Assembly (NCBI GenBank): GCA_030062745.1
Contig: CP099845.1
Span: 17,214,903-17,278,902, forward strand
Direction: 5' to 3'
Source of the DNA: Capitulum mitella
Taxonomy: Eukaryota; Arthropoda; Thecostraca; Pollicipedomorpha; Pollicipedidae
Length of the DNA: 64,000 nucleotides
In this document: positions 22,766 to 38,300 of the stretch, in pieces
Numbering within the stretch: position 1 is the stretch's first letter
Layout of the letters: each line of letters begins with the position of its first letter
Translations under genes and position numbers: made by a program
The notes under the pieces: generated by a model
The model's input: only the letters and a program-made list of their open reading frames with translations
Told to the model about the DNA's origin: nothing
The model's database searches: none

Positions 22766-22809
22766 GTGATCATTCAGAGCACCACCGAAGCGCTGCTCTG
22801 AATGATCAC
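22766..22809. repeat. perfect 16-bp inverted repeat, 12-base loop
   Basis: GTGATCATTCAGAGCA (22766-22781) is matched exactly by its reverse complement at 22794-22809. The stem is shorter than a usual microRNA precursor. Confidence 0.9.
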
Positions 22810-23522
22810 TCAGGACATTAACGAAAAGCAGGCGTTGCCCCGCCGGCATCGTTTCTGCATCTAAGATCAGGACAGGCACTGCTCGACAAACAGTTAGCCT
22901 ACCTGCTGCACAGCTGTGAATTTTCGCTCCAGGTAGTATTTGCTTTAGTGATGCTGGGCAATGGTTGATAATGTGGCGCGTGAGGACGACTCCGAGAGAC
23001 TGGCAGAGGTGTTGAGTCTAGGTTAATTAGCCAGAGATGAATACTGTTGGGTACATACCAGGTGTGATAATGTTTACACGTGATTAGTCCATCCTGCGTG
23101 AGGTGAGCCAAGTAATGGACAAAGCGTTTGACACAACCGAGAAGCTTGCATGGTTGTGATGGAAATTTGTGGTTAAGGCAAAAGCAGTCAGGGGCAACGT
23201 TTTGTGTGAATAATTGGGGGGGGGGGAGGGTGGCGGATGGGGAGGAAGAGCAAGAGCCTGACTACCAAACGTTCCCCCATCGGCTTTAACATTCGTTTTT
23301 AATATTTGGTTATCATTTACCATCGTAAAAGCTTTCTTCCCCTCTTTAAAACTGACAAAAAAATATTGGGGGAGGAGACCTGCCTAATACGTCAGGGGGA
23401 GGCAGATCCACGTTGTTAGGCCATGGCTGCTGCCAAAGAGTTTAAACTGACCCCTGGTAGCAGTAGGTTTATCTTTCCGATTACTGATATCTTACTGATG
23501 TACGTGTATGTGCATGTAATAC

Positions 23523-23526
<4 letters not shown>

Positions 23527-23578
<52 letters not shown>
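23527..23578. repeat. (AT)n microsatellite
   Basis: Uninterrupted TA dinucleotides. Confidence 0.97.
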
Positions 23579-23581
<3 letters not shown>

Positions 23582-23667
23582 GTGTATATATATACACACT
23601 TTATTACTGATTACATTGATCTGTATTATTTTATGGTTATATTGCATTTACATTATCCGTCTGAGTC

Positions 23668-23835
23668 AGATTCGGATTCGGAATCAGACAGTTTTAGCCA
23701 CATTGAAATTGGATTCTGAATCGATTCCATTTGTAATTGGCTGCTTGGAATTGGATTCAGATTCGGATTCGAAGTCATTTGCGTTGTTAATGAGTCAGAG
23801 TCGATTTCAGTCAAGCGGAATCAAGCACAAGTCTG
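23668..23835. repeat. GATTC/GAATC-rich dispersed repeat, copy B
   Basis: Same degenerate theme as 20910-21062 (GATTCGGATTCGGAATCAGA). Confidence 0.7.
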
Positions 23836-24225
23836 GGTTCTAAGTGTTTATCAGAACTTTGGTTGGTCATGGGGTTACTTAACGACGCCCTCGACTGCCA
23901 GGGTCATTTCGCGTCGCTTTCTCAGAACCTTAGAAACATGAGTGCTGGAAAGATCTTAGCGTAATGCTCCGAACTGTCTCATCCTTTTTCTGAAATACCG
24001 ACCAATGCAGAGAAATCTGCGTAATAGAAGACAAATCGTATCGAGGAATAGATGCGAGAGAGGGTGCCCGACTTCCCAGCACTGAACTACGCCATTGAAG
24101 GGAAGTCCTAGATCCAACTCCGGTTCAAACGTGTTATAGACAGATCACGGAGTCCATGTGAAGTGACACACATAAGGTTTGCTTGACATCTGAACCACTG
24201 TTCCCTATAAGCAATTCATTCCTTA

Positions 24226-24620
24226 CTTTATCTTACCTTATCTTATCTTATCTTAGGAGTACACATTTTTGTAGTCCTATGCCTACAGGACTGGGTCGTT
24301 TAGCGCTATGGCGAGCGGCTATTTGTTTATTTATATTATACAGTTTATATACAGATATAAACTGAATGTTTTTCCAATGGATTCCAACCTGGATTTGACG
24401 GCGTTCAGAGATGGGGCGGAGACGATATGGGATGGTAGGTTGTTCCAGGTGTTGACTGCCCTGTCAGGAAGTGCCGCCGTGGGAGGGATCTTGCTCCTGG
24501 ATTCATTCATGCACACCTTGCGATTAATTTGTGGCCGAGGTACAGTTCAAGTGCTGCTGTCCAGCGCGGTGTTCCACAGGCGGTTTAACTGGCCGCTCAC
24601 CGGTACCCGATGTGCTGCGC
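24226..24620 (-). mobile_element. LINE 3' end (non-LTR retrotransposon, CR1/L2-like)
   Basis: On the minus strand the frame at 24516-24331 encodes the typical C-terminal tail of a non-LTR reverse transcriptase polyprotein (RAVNTWNNLPSHIVSAPSLN followed by AVKSRLESIGK). The weaker upstream frame (to about 24620) has a stop. After the stop come a short hairpin (AGTCCT..AGGACT, 24273-24292) and a tail of AAGAT repeats (24226-24255 on the plus strand as CTTAT). A hairpin plus simple-repeat tail is characteristic of CR1/L2-group elements. The copy is 5' truncated and dead. Confidence 0.7.
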
Positions 24621-25010
24621 CGGTGCTGGCTGCGGCCATCAGTCGCTCGTCACGTGGCTGCTGTCGGGCACTGCTCGGCTCGGACCGGACCGGTTCCGCC
24701 TGGTCCTCGGCTCAAGGTCGGACGGCCGGCCGGCCGGCCGACACGGGCCGTCGCGCGGCACGGCGCCGCCTGCCGCGGTCGCCAGGGGCAGGACGGACAG
24801 GACCCGGCCGGCACAGGACGGCGCCGTCTCCCTCAGCTCGGCCACCAGGAGCAGGACGGCTCCGTCCGGCGCCGTCTGCCATATCCGGTAGGGGCAGAGC
24901 GGGTCAGGCCGGCAGGGGCAGAACTGGGGAATGGACCGGATGGTGTAGAACAACACTGTGTACCTCAGTCGAACGAAAGGGACGGGACGGGACGGGACGA
25001 AAATTCTGAG
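24540..25010. other. GC/CpG-rich patch with GGGAC pentamers
   Basis: Very CpG-rich, containing CGGCCGGCCGGCC and a (GGGAC)n run at 24979-25000. Several frames are open simply because stop codons are rare at this base composition. No splice-consistent protein found. Confidence 0.5.
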
Positions 25011-26099
25011 ATGGACGCCGGCACACCGCAGCCGACGTGTTCGACGCAAGTGAGCAGGGAGGCTCGAACCCTACGAGAATCCTTGGGAAAACAGTGACGG
25101 AAAGGGACGATGTCAGTCTGGGGACGAAACTGATTCCCAAACAGGACCGAAAACAGACAGAACGGGAAAGCAGACATCTGCCAGGCTCGCAACAGAGTTG
25201 GAATGGACTCGAAAGTCCATTAACGTTTTGTGTGTTTGTCACATCATATACTGCCAATATACCATGAGTCGCGTATCGAATCAATTCTTTTAAACATTAA
25301 AGAGTCGACCGTGGATTAAGTCGCATGCATACCGCATACGTCTGAGTCAAGTATGACATTTTGACTTAAAACTTTTAAGCAAGGGGACTAGTACTGAGCA
25401 CTGCCGTGCAGTCACTAAGGCATCGTTTGTGGCACCAACATTTAAAACAAGGAAATGGGAACTGGCGCACAAAAAAGCAAAAGCTTCAAAAAACGGATGA
25501 CAGGCCAAGGCACAAAATGTTAAGCTACTGAACAGAATGAGCAGCAAAAGTACATAAACAGAAATGACCATGAAAATCTGTTATCGACCAAAAGCACGAT
25601 GATTGTGTTTTATACAGCGCTTCGGCTACCGCGAACATTTCGCTTAGCAGAAGCACATGCGTTTTGGCGACCAAAAACATCTTAAAATCAGCATTACGAA
25701 GAACATAAGGAGAATATTTTGGAGTATGGTTGGCTTTCAAGTGTTCCACTTGCTTCTGAATGTGAACTGCGCACCCATGCCTTTATGTCAGTGAGGCCCG
25801 TCACAAGGAAAAACGCACATCTTAAACATCCGGTTCCTGACGCATTGGGAATTTTTAGATACAATGTCCTTCAAAAGTTGGACTTGCTCAACGTTTTGCT
25901 TCTCAAAAGTTTAGGATTCTTTCCCTGGTTGCGCAACCCGTGTCACACTGAATTTTGTGTTTCACGGATATCGTTTCTCAAGTTTTAAGTGATGAAACCC
26001 GTCTTTCACGTTTTAGATGCCAGTGACATTCGTGAGCAAGTGACGATGGACAATGTTAGTATCGGGCCCATTTCCGCTTTTTTTTAGGTTGCTTCGTAA

Positions 26100-26420
26100 C
26101 AGCCTCTTGCGCGCAGAGCTCTCGCCAGGCGCTAAGAATGGCGGCTGCAGAACGCTCCAAGGCAGCTGACCAGTGCCCGGACCAGGCAGCTGACCAGCGA
26201 ACAGCACGAGGAAAAGTACGCCGTCATTCGGCACGTGACCGGGCGCCGACCGGGAGTAACCCTGCCACCTGTGTCGGCCGGTTCACTGCCGCGCTGCAGA
26301 CAGCCAATCAGCTGCGTGCGGCGCGCAGTTGCAACGCTGCGTCCCGTAGGGCCGGATTCCCAGTCCTGTTGTTGTCTCTTGTGTTGTCCTGTTGTCTCGA
26401 AATATCGGTTTAGTCCTGGC
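26100..26420. promoter_or_regulatory. possible CpG-rich promoter with CCAAT motif
   Basis: CpG-rich DNA with AGCCAATCAGCTGCG near 26307 and two direct GGCAGCTGACCAG copies (26161-26205). A plus-strand ATG (MAAAERSKAADQCPDQ) opens a 91-codon frame, and about 100 bases downstream an acceptor precedes a short ATG frame at 26561. No recognisable gene follows, so the assignment is tentative. Confidence 0.25.
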
Positions 26421-26689
26421 CGCTGAGTTTTTGTGTTTCCAAAACGTTGATTTTAGTCGGCGATACCTATATCCCATTACCTGCTCCGTCTGACGGAGGC
26501 GGGCCGAACTGGTTCGACTAATTTTGACATGGTTTCATTTCAGTTTTCAGGCAGCTGAAGATGTCAGACCCGAGCAGTGTCGTCCGTGCAGATGTACGTC
26601 TGCAGTTGGATCTGCGCTGGAACGGCGCGAACGCCGCACGTCGTCTGTGAACTGTCGCCGTTCTCTCCCGGGTTAAATCAGCCGGTAGC

Positions 26690-26990
26690 TGAGGTACTTC
26701 GAGGGATCGATTCCGAATCTGACCAAGGGCTTGCTGACTCGTTCTGATTCTGACCCTATGTGGATTTCCGATACTGGACTGACTCAGGTGCCGACTCTCC
26801 GCTAAGATCCATTGGATTGGGTGAAACCTTTGGCACTTGATTGTAGTTCCGATTCCGTAGACAAACGCGCATCTCAAGTCAGACTGATTCCGGCACTATC
26901 AGTGGAATTGATTTCAGTTCTGACTGGCCGAAACGGAACTGATTCGCAAGTAGATTCATATTCCGATGGAATCGAGTGAGTCGGCTAAGA
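26690..26990. repeat. GATTC/GAATC-rich dispersed repeat, copy C
   Basis: Degenerate GATTCCGAATCTGAC / GATTCTGACC theme in the 3' flank of calmodulin. Confidence 0.65.
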
Positions 26991-27684
26991 GGAACATAAT
27001 CCTGAGCAAAGATGACTGGCCATGGTTTGCTCTTTTCTACGGACATTTGCCTAGTTTTTTCTTCACCTAAACATGCCAGTCATCTGAAAGAACGGGCTGC
27101 TGTCGTCTCTTAATGATCAACTAGCTCATCCTATATACAGCGCAACCACAGCGCAGATCATTTTGCTGACGCATCAGGTCTTCTGAGCATGACGCAGTAC
27201 GCCCTTCAAATCAACTGTTCACGCAGCCTTCGGTCATATATTTCCATACCCTTCTTCGCTAGAACATTGTTAATCACGTTTGACTGACACTGGCATTCGC
27301 ATGCACCCTGCACACTGCGACCAGGTGCCTGCGCGAGGCACGGCTAACGCTCAAGAAAAAAATCGAGAGCCACGCTGGAAACGCAAACAGAACGCATCAC
27401 GGGGGAACACGGAGAATAAATGGTGGGCACGAAGAGCGGTGATGACAGCACACGGCGACGATCGCGACTAGCACGCGACCCCAGCTACCTTAGTGGAGAC
27501 GTATAAAAATCAGGAATGTTTAGGATTGGTGGTCGGCACGTGGGCGGCGGCCCCGAATCCCCGCGCAGAATGCGACTGCCTGCGGACGCAGGTCAGCCGG
27601 TCAACGGCGCGCAAGGCCAACAATATAGCCATGTCTATCGTTTGGATGTTTCATGAAAATCAGCACGCACCGGATCACTGCTGC

Positions 27685-30981
<3,297 letters not shown>

Positions 30982-32094
30982 CTAACGTGGACACAAGTTC
31001 GGCATCAGTCACATTCTCCATGACAGTTTCATGTTCTGAGGAACATCGGCGGAGTGAAACAAAACAGTCTCCGCAGAAACCGTTTTTTTTTTAACAGAGC
31101 AAACGTAGAACGAAATGCGCATAACGTTGACTTCATGTCCTCAACGTGCGCTATCACAGCGTTGCAGAACTCAAGGGGCAGATTATGATTCCAGAATGTT
31201 GCGAACGACTGGCGAGTTTACGTTTCAAAAAAAAGTTTGGTGCCGCATCTGACTGCGCAGCCTGTGCTGGACGGTGAGAATACTGTGTTCGAATCCTTCT
31301 AAGGATGCAGCGCACCGACGGTGGAACCGAACACGAATTCAGGGGAAAGCTGAATTCTTATTCGACAAATCTAGTGAATGAATGGCTGAATGAATGAGGA
31401 AAAAATGGGAACTCGATATCGGAAAAATATATCGCAAATCAATAACCAATGAATGAAAAGATACATTCTCGCCATTTTCCTCTCCCCTCCACAAACGAGG
31501 ATCGGCTAGCGTAGGAAATGCATGCTTGCTTGGCAGGGCAGTCAGTTTCGCAGTATAATTACCATGGACGTCCTGCAGGCCTCCTATTCAACCTAATGAC
31601 GGCGCGTGGGAACGGACTGCCCAGGACCATCAATTCCACATCAATTCCAGTACATCCAAGCCCAAAAGCCAGTGTAGAGTAAAACAATCGAACGGGATAA
31701 TCACAATGCAATACATTACACACAAAGAAATGTAGCAACACAGGGAATAGTGCATGACGTTAGTTTTAGATGGGAGTCTTGCAAGGTCCCCCCCCCCCAA
31801 CCTTGGGGAGCATTCAGCATTAACCCTTTGTCAGTGCATGAAGAGAAACGAGGTAAAAATCACAGCAAAAAATTTGCCACCCCTTCTCCAGAGGGTCCCC
31901 CTCTAATTGTTCTACATGCTCAGACAGCATGCGACAGCTACTTTTTGGGAACCATGACTGACAATAAGCCCTTTGTAGGAGGTAAAGTGTGAGAGGGCGC
32001 ACCTACAACCCAATCTTGAGGTGCTATAGGTATTTTAAGCCTATGGCGTTGCATGAAAAGGTTGGACTCCGAAACGGTACCTGCATGTCCATTT

Positions 32095-32210
32095 AGGGGC
32101 GCGGCCGGGATTTTCTTCGGGGGGAGGGGGCTCAGGGTGAACTGAAATCACACGAAAACCCCCGACTGCGGGCCTAAGGGGGGGGGGGGCAGCCCCCTTG
32201 GCTGCGCCTG
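32095..32210 (+). mobile_element. short transposon remnant with GC-rich ends
   Basis: Starts AGGGGCGCGGCCGGGATTTT and ends CCCCTTGGCTGCGCCTG, roughly inverted, with G- and C-runs inside. It resembles a shortened relative of the hAT-type MITEs. No clean target duplication is visible. Confidence 0.4.
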
Positions 32211-32620
32211 TTTCTATTCATTCTGGTATAAGTTGCATCCCTGCTCGGACCTATCCGTACGTGGTAACTGTGTCCCAAGTGCGTCGTAACGATCTATTAA
32301 ATTAAAAGTATCAATTAAAAGTAGTGACAATCAATGACAACAAAACGGAGCTTTACCACACGCAAAACAAAAATGAAAATTCATGCAGCTCGATATTTTT
32401 GGCCCAGAAATGCCCACCTGCATAGGTTTCTTTACATCCCTGGCACCTCGGTGAAAGTTTTGGATTCGGATCTGGCCACCCTGACTCGGGTTGAAGTTGG
32501 ACCCCATCACTGAATGAAGAACCTAACAAACCTGGGCGTTTAATGAAAAGAAACGGCATGAATCCCTTCCTGGAAACTCACCAATCTTCAGAAGCTTCCA
32601 AACCTACGTGCAATACGTAC

Positions 32621-32682
32621 CATGCTGATATGACTAAGTTGCGAAGCAGCGCGCCACACACCTCACAATTTCAAACTGCACT
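32621..32682 (-). CDS. Cam: candidate calmodulin first exon (5' UTR and ATG)
   Basis: Calmodulin genes commonly have an intron directly after the initiator ATG. On the minus strand ATG at 32623-32621 is followed at once by GTACGT, a good donor. About 60 bases upstream is an initiator-like TCAGTG (A at 32682) under a CpG-rich segment. Alternatives are an ATG|GTAATT at 31565 and an ATG|GTCAGT near 36286. A second donor (GTGAGT at 32580) lies close downstream. RNA reads would decide. Confidence 0.33.
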
Positions 32683-33396
32683 GACCAACGTAGCCAACGC
32701 GGCGACCGGTTTCCCGCGCAGACGACTTGAGCACATGCGCCTGCGGATGAATATACTACGGTTTAATCCTGTAAGCTATTTGTGTGGGGTCCAAATTGGT
32801 GCATTGTAACAAAATGTGCTTAAAAATTTCCTAAATGTTCATTCTTTTGTTTTTCTTTTATATCCAAGCCCTTAGAAGGCTTTGAGAGAACCCATTTAAA
32901 GAACTATATTCTTCCGCGTCATAATAAGTGCTCGTAGTCGAGAGATCCCAAGCAGGCCTGTGATTGGTTGGTCTTTTACTGCAATGCGGCACTTGGCGCC
33001 CGCGCGGGCTGAGTCGCCGTTCGGCTGTTCCCCGATAGCTGATGACGGGGTAGGTCACATCCTGCCCGGATCTGAGCATAATGAACACCTGGCGTGCGCA
33101 AAAAGGCAGGCAGGTCACATTTTTCCGGTGTCTGGAGGACGAACATGTTCAAAAGGGAGGCATCATGCGCGCTCGCTTTCTCATCGCACCACGTCGCCAA
33201 CTTATATTCACTATCGGGATGGAACCCGTGGCGAGTGTGTTTCTTATGTGCGTTGATGGTCACGGGAGAACCCAGATGTCCTCGTGGGAAAAGCGTTCGA
33301 TCAGTGGCGCCCGCTTCGAAAGCCCACGGCGCTTGTTTTTTTTCCGGTTTTCCATATTCGTCACACGCTCAACTGATTTTCTTAGATCACACATTG

Positions 33397-35033
33397 CACT
33401 GGAGGCTCTTTCAGTTCTCTCCAGTTCTGTAGGTGACATTGAACGCTTTCGGTTCTAACAATATTTGCCCATCGTGATTTTCGCGAAAATGTTAACGTGT
33501 CCGTATGTGCCACAAGCGTCGCAAAAAACATTCCTGGGTCACATGGAAGTTTCTCCAAATATCTTGACTGATGTGTTGCCAAGCGGCGTTTAAGAAATAT
33601 GTCCTGAGGCTATCTGGTGAATATTGATTGATTCAACGCTTTTCGTTTGTCCGATTTTTCTGCAGTTTGGTGTGCACAGTGTCCTGCATGTCTGCTACAC
33701 ATCAACTTAGTTTTAAGCTGCTCGACACGGAAGGTCAAAGGTCATGACACCCCACCACTGATCGACCCCTGCCATCCGGATGTCATAGCCGTTCGTCACA
33801 TCTGAAATGAAGTGAGTCTATCGGGTGTTCTTAGGCCTTTGAGAGGTTTTAAGCCATCTTTGGCAATCTTAGTCGAGCATCGGGGCCTTCTTAAGACAAA
33901 CCGAGGTCATTGATCACGACTGACCCTGGATCACCTCTTAACCTTGGGCTATCCATAACTTTTTTAGGTCAGTGATTCCGAATTTCACATATACTGTTCA
34001 CGTGTCGGAGTTTGCATAATGAGAGGTGCATTCCATCATGGCTTCCGGTCGACTGAGTATGCCAAATTAGGCAAGAACACGTAACAGGCCAGAATGACGT
34101 GTAAACCAACAACGTCCAGCGGAAATGAATGAACATAAATGACTCGATCCGTTCAAAATGGAAACGAAATTCGAAATCAGTGCCCAAAAAATCTACCAGT
34201 GATCCTAGGTCAAAATAGACTATCCAAGATCAACCGATGTCAATGACCTATGATGACGTTCCAACGACAACCGAGACGCAGCACGACTAGGATTATCCCA
34301 GTTGGCTTTAGGGCCTGAGAAAACCCGAAAGACCCACTTTCGTGGAAACGTAAAGAACAGGTATGTCAAATTTGGATAGCAGGTGTTGATTAGTGGTGGG
34401 ATGACATGACTTTTGACCTTTCTAGTCAAACAATTTGAAATTAGGCTCATGTGCACAAGGCATGCAGTACACTGTGCACACGAAACTGTAGAACAATCGG
34501 ACTAACGAAAGGCACGAAATCAAGTAATGTTTGTCAAACAGCCACAGAGCATATTTCTAAAACGCCACATGGCAGGACTTCAGTCGAAATACCCGAAAAA
34601 GTCTCATTTTGCCAGGAAATATTTGTTGCCACGCTTCTTGCAGGTACTTATGGACATACTGTGTTACATTTTCGCGGAAATCACGGCGACCAAACATGGT
34701 TGAAACCAAAAATGTTCCACGTGACCCAGTCAGGTCAAAGGTCATTCCTAGGCCACCGAAAAAATGAACTTGTGTGAAAGCTAAAACATTTCTCTTTCGA
34801 ATGGCGTTAGTCGCACCTTCCTGTGACAATCTATCACTGAGTTTTGTGCATTTGAATCATGCAATGCCTGTAAACATCGATGACCTTTCATGACGGGTGA
34901 CCTCATAAGGCTATCCAAAGCTAAAAATTCGGGGCTGGCCTCTCTCGATAGGTTCTATGAATGCACCTAATTTCATCAAAATTGGAAGGCGTTGGGTCAT
35001 ATCTCATACAATTTTACATGGAATGATCCTTAT
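33397..35033. mobile_element. large foldback (palindromic) element, copy 1
   Basis: The left half (33397-33990) is a diverged reverse complement of 34190-34760, e.g. TCATGACACCCCACCACTGA (33742) against GTGGTGGGATGACATGA (34394). The outer right end (34760-35033) has no partner on the left, so the left arm is truncated. The sequence is non-coding, with two perfect AGGTCAAAGGTCA motifs. It is homologous over more than 600 bases to the copy at 45.65-46.88 kb. Confidence 0.8.
33732..33744 (+). promoter_or_regulatory. DR1 nuclear-receptor-like site
   Basis: AGGTCAAAGGTCA, a perfect direct repeat with one-base spacer, inside the left arm of foldback copy 1. A second perfect copy is at 34732-34744. 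Occupancy is unknown. Confidence 0.4.
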
Positions 35034-35047
35034 GTGCGCGAAACAGA

Positions 35048-35395
35048 CTAGATTCCATTATGGGGAATCCATTCCGAATCCGAGTCCTGGCTTGCTGAAT
35101 CGATTCTGATTACGAATCAGCGCAGTTTTCTCAAAACTGATTGATTCGGATTTGGACTCAAAATTATACGGGCCAATTCCGGAATCGATTTCACGAAGAA
35201 CGACTCCACTAAGGATCAAGCCTTTGTAATCGATTCCAATTGTGATTTCGTAGACAGCCGTGCGACTGAACTCCGACTCTGACCCAGGTACTTATCAGTG
35301 GATATGATTTTTATTCTGAAACGATTCCGATTCTGACCGGCCGGAACGAAATCGGTTTCGAAATCGATTCTGATTCCTATGGAGTCGAGAACAAG
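35048..35395. repeat. GATTC/GAATC-rich dispersed repeat, copy D
   Basis: The longest tract of the family (GAATCGATTCTGATTACGAA and similar), directly abutting the end of foldback copy 1. Confidence 0.7.
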
Positions 35396-35399
35396 TATA

Positions 35400-38300
35400 G
35401 TTCGAGAAGTAACGTTGCTCTGCGCTTCATAAAAGGGGCTTTTAGGGAGGGTTTCGGCCTCTTAGTTTATAGAAGCTGATGAAGCAGAAGTCCATTTTAC
35501 TGCCCATAGACTCCTAGAGGAGAAGAAACAATTGAATACCCTACTTTTAAAATGTGAAGTTTGAGTCCTCGCCTGGTGGGCGGCAGTGTTGTCCATCTGG
35601 CGAAAGGGTTTCAGAGGCTTCAGCAGGCTTCATTCTGTTATCTCGGGATTGAAACGGCATGCAGAAAATAGGAAAACGACGTCCAATAACTCTCGCCCTG
35701 ACGACTAACATGACATCAAGCAAGGTTTCATAGATGTGATCTATGACAGGTCAGCTTGGATCAAATGGTCGAAAATATTCTTTTTATGGAGGGGGGGGGG
35801 GCATTTAATGCTCCATGTTTTTGAAATGCGTTTGATTAGATGTTCTTTCATTAAAAAGTTACCATGTGCCACGACAAAGTGGGCTTCAGTATTCAACGTT
35901 CGTATCTAACGTTCGATAACGTTCGTATCGATATCTAACGTTCGTAATGTACACAATAATTGCAACTTCCATGACATTGTTTAATGCGTAGCATTTTACC
36001 TAGCAGTTACGATACTTCCCTCGGATTAGGAGCATAGCTGTGGGTTTTGTTGTCATTCTCTTGTCATCGAAGTCGGCCACTTTATGCAGAGTTGTGCAAC
36101 TTTTACATCGCATTATTTTACAATGTACATAACACATCTTCATATGCTGCATATGTGGCAGATATCATAGCTCCATGTTTCAAGAAACCTTATTGCACTG
36201 GTTTGGATGCATTGCCGTTACCCTGTTCTGTCAGCTCATTTGCAGTTTTTGCGGAATCCGAAATACGTGGCTTTGACAAACTGACCATGCTTCAAAAACT
36301 ACTGGTCGCAAACTATTCCGATGGGTAAATGTGATGTAAAAATGTTCGCAGCTCAGTTACATAATATTTCAACATGATACGTCCAATGTAACAAAAGCTA
36401 TTAACGAAACCCTTACGAGGGTCTCGGAGGCCTTCATCGCCGGACCGAAGTTTGAATAAAATAGGGCAAACAAACTGTATGTTTCTGTAAAGCAGTTAGC
36501 TCGACGTTGACTAGAATATTCCGCCACCTTCCATTGACTAGAGAGGGTGCTTAATGTCCTCCCCAACTTGTCTACCTCAAGAAACAATCGCCCGATTCGG
36601 CTGATTCAAACGACAATGGATAGCGCCGAACCTTGCAGTCGTGCGGCGTATGCGTTTTTTCGCTTTTGGGTCACTACTGACGTCGCAGATCAGGTCAAAC
36701 ACGAAACAGTTACCATTTTCTTCAGAGTCGCCTCACCACTGAAGTTTAAGTGACAATATATTTCTCAAAGGCCGAGGTCACAGGTTGAGTCAAATTTGAC
36801 ATCGGTTCTAACATGTCATGCAAAACATGTTTCCAGGCTCCTCTGACATGGTTATTTTAAGAAGGCAGTTCCATAGAGCCTTGGGCGCAAGGAAATCCTT
36901 GAAATGGTCCCAATTACCGTGCACATGCAATGCTGCAGTTTTGTAGTTCCAAACTCGGAGTACCACGAGCACGTTAGTGGCGTCCATCTGACATCTCTGG
37001 ATGACGCTACAGGTCAATTTGTCCTATGTTACACATTTCCACGGAATGTCGCGCAATATTGCAAAGCGTGATATCACCACACCGGTCATCCAGAACGTCA
37101 AATAGACGCCAGCAGTTTACCTGCTAAGCTGAAATCTTCATAAAACCGCAATGGTCAAACTACGAAAAATGCTTCAATGCAACAAGAAACTGCTATGCAA
37201 GTTGTACGTGCAGTTTGTTGCAACAGGATTCGATAATCTTTTTGTCTGTGTCCAAAAATGAGTGCACTCCGTTCATTTCTAAAATGTATTCTTGCTGAAT
37301 CCGGAAACGGAAAATACACATTTGATCTAGGATAGCGTAGCATGAGGTCCGAGGAACTCAATACTGAACTCTCAGCTAATGTTGATATGCAGCGCAAGCC
37401 ATAGTCACCATACATTGCAAAAGCACCGACAATATAGCGACGAAGTAGAATTGAATGTCCAATCCAAAACATGGTCGTCTTTATGACGTTATTAAGACGT
37501 GACCTAAGACGACCTCTCTTCCAAATTGCTGTCAGTATGTGCACAGTTGATGTAAGAAAAGGTACTGAAGGTTTCAGGACACTGCTTTTATTTGTTTGGG
37601 AGATATCTAAGAACTGTGCCAGGGGAAAGGAGCGTTAACCCCCCCCCCCCTTCGTCGATGACGGATTAATTAGACATTGTGTACGCGACCGTACTAGGCC
37701 GTACTAGGCCGTCTGTTCTGAATAAAGGTCACCCAAGACCATGGCAAACCGCGCTAAATATCTTTAGCCACCAACTGATGCCAGCGGCAAAGCGGAGTAA
37801 AATGCTGGCAACAGACCAAAATGCCATACTTAGCTTTTCCGATATGTCCATTTCTTTGCTGACATGACCTAGGGCTCTAGGTGAACCATACAAGAACCGT
37901 AGCCTAAACCAGGCTTCAGATGGCCTTTCCCGTATCTTTCTGAGTTTTTATCTTATTTAACCATATTTCGGCGCTACTTAACTTTGATATCAACCCTATT
38001 CCCGGAGGGCTAGCGGTATGGCCCATTCCCGGCGGACGGGCGGGAGGGGGGACGGATTCGGTCCCCCTCGGATCTCAAGAACTCCTCGTCCGATTTCGTC
38101 GCAACAAACGGCAATCGATTTGCGATGACGTAAACTTTTTACAAAAAAGTTTACGTCCAAAAGTTTATAGTTTAGTCAAAAAGTTAAAAGTTTACGTAAA
38201 AAAGCATTTTTATAAAAAGAAATTTTCAAAATTCTGAAAAGTTTGGACATAGGGGAAGTCAAAATTGGGGATATTTTTGGACTACTTAGAACTCCGTTGA

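Larger units (their letters stand above)
21360..24225. other. intergenic stretch upstream of TMEM254
   Basis: No recognised gene. It holds a GC-rich patch with a CCAAT motif (21575-21640), a cruciform-like sequence (21881-21920), a 16-bp-arm hairpin (22766-22809) and two repeats listed separately. A minus-strand frame at 22905-23215 is open for about 100 codons and ends near a donor-like CAG|GTAGGC, but I recognise nothing in it. Confidence 0.4.

Noticed and set aside
26561-26647. Short ATG frame after an acceptor (MSDPSSVVRADVRLQL)
   Set aside because: Only 29 codons before a stop; no continuing exon seen in the 3' flank of calmodulin.
31247-31315. tRNA-like sequence with B box TGTTCGAATCC
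   Set aside because: A-box match and stem pairing are poor; at most a remote SINE remnant.
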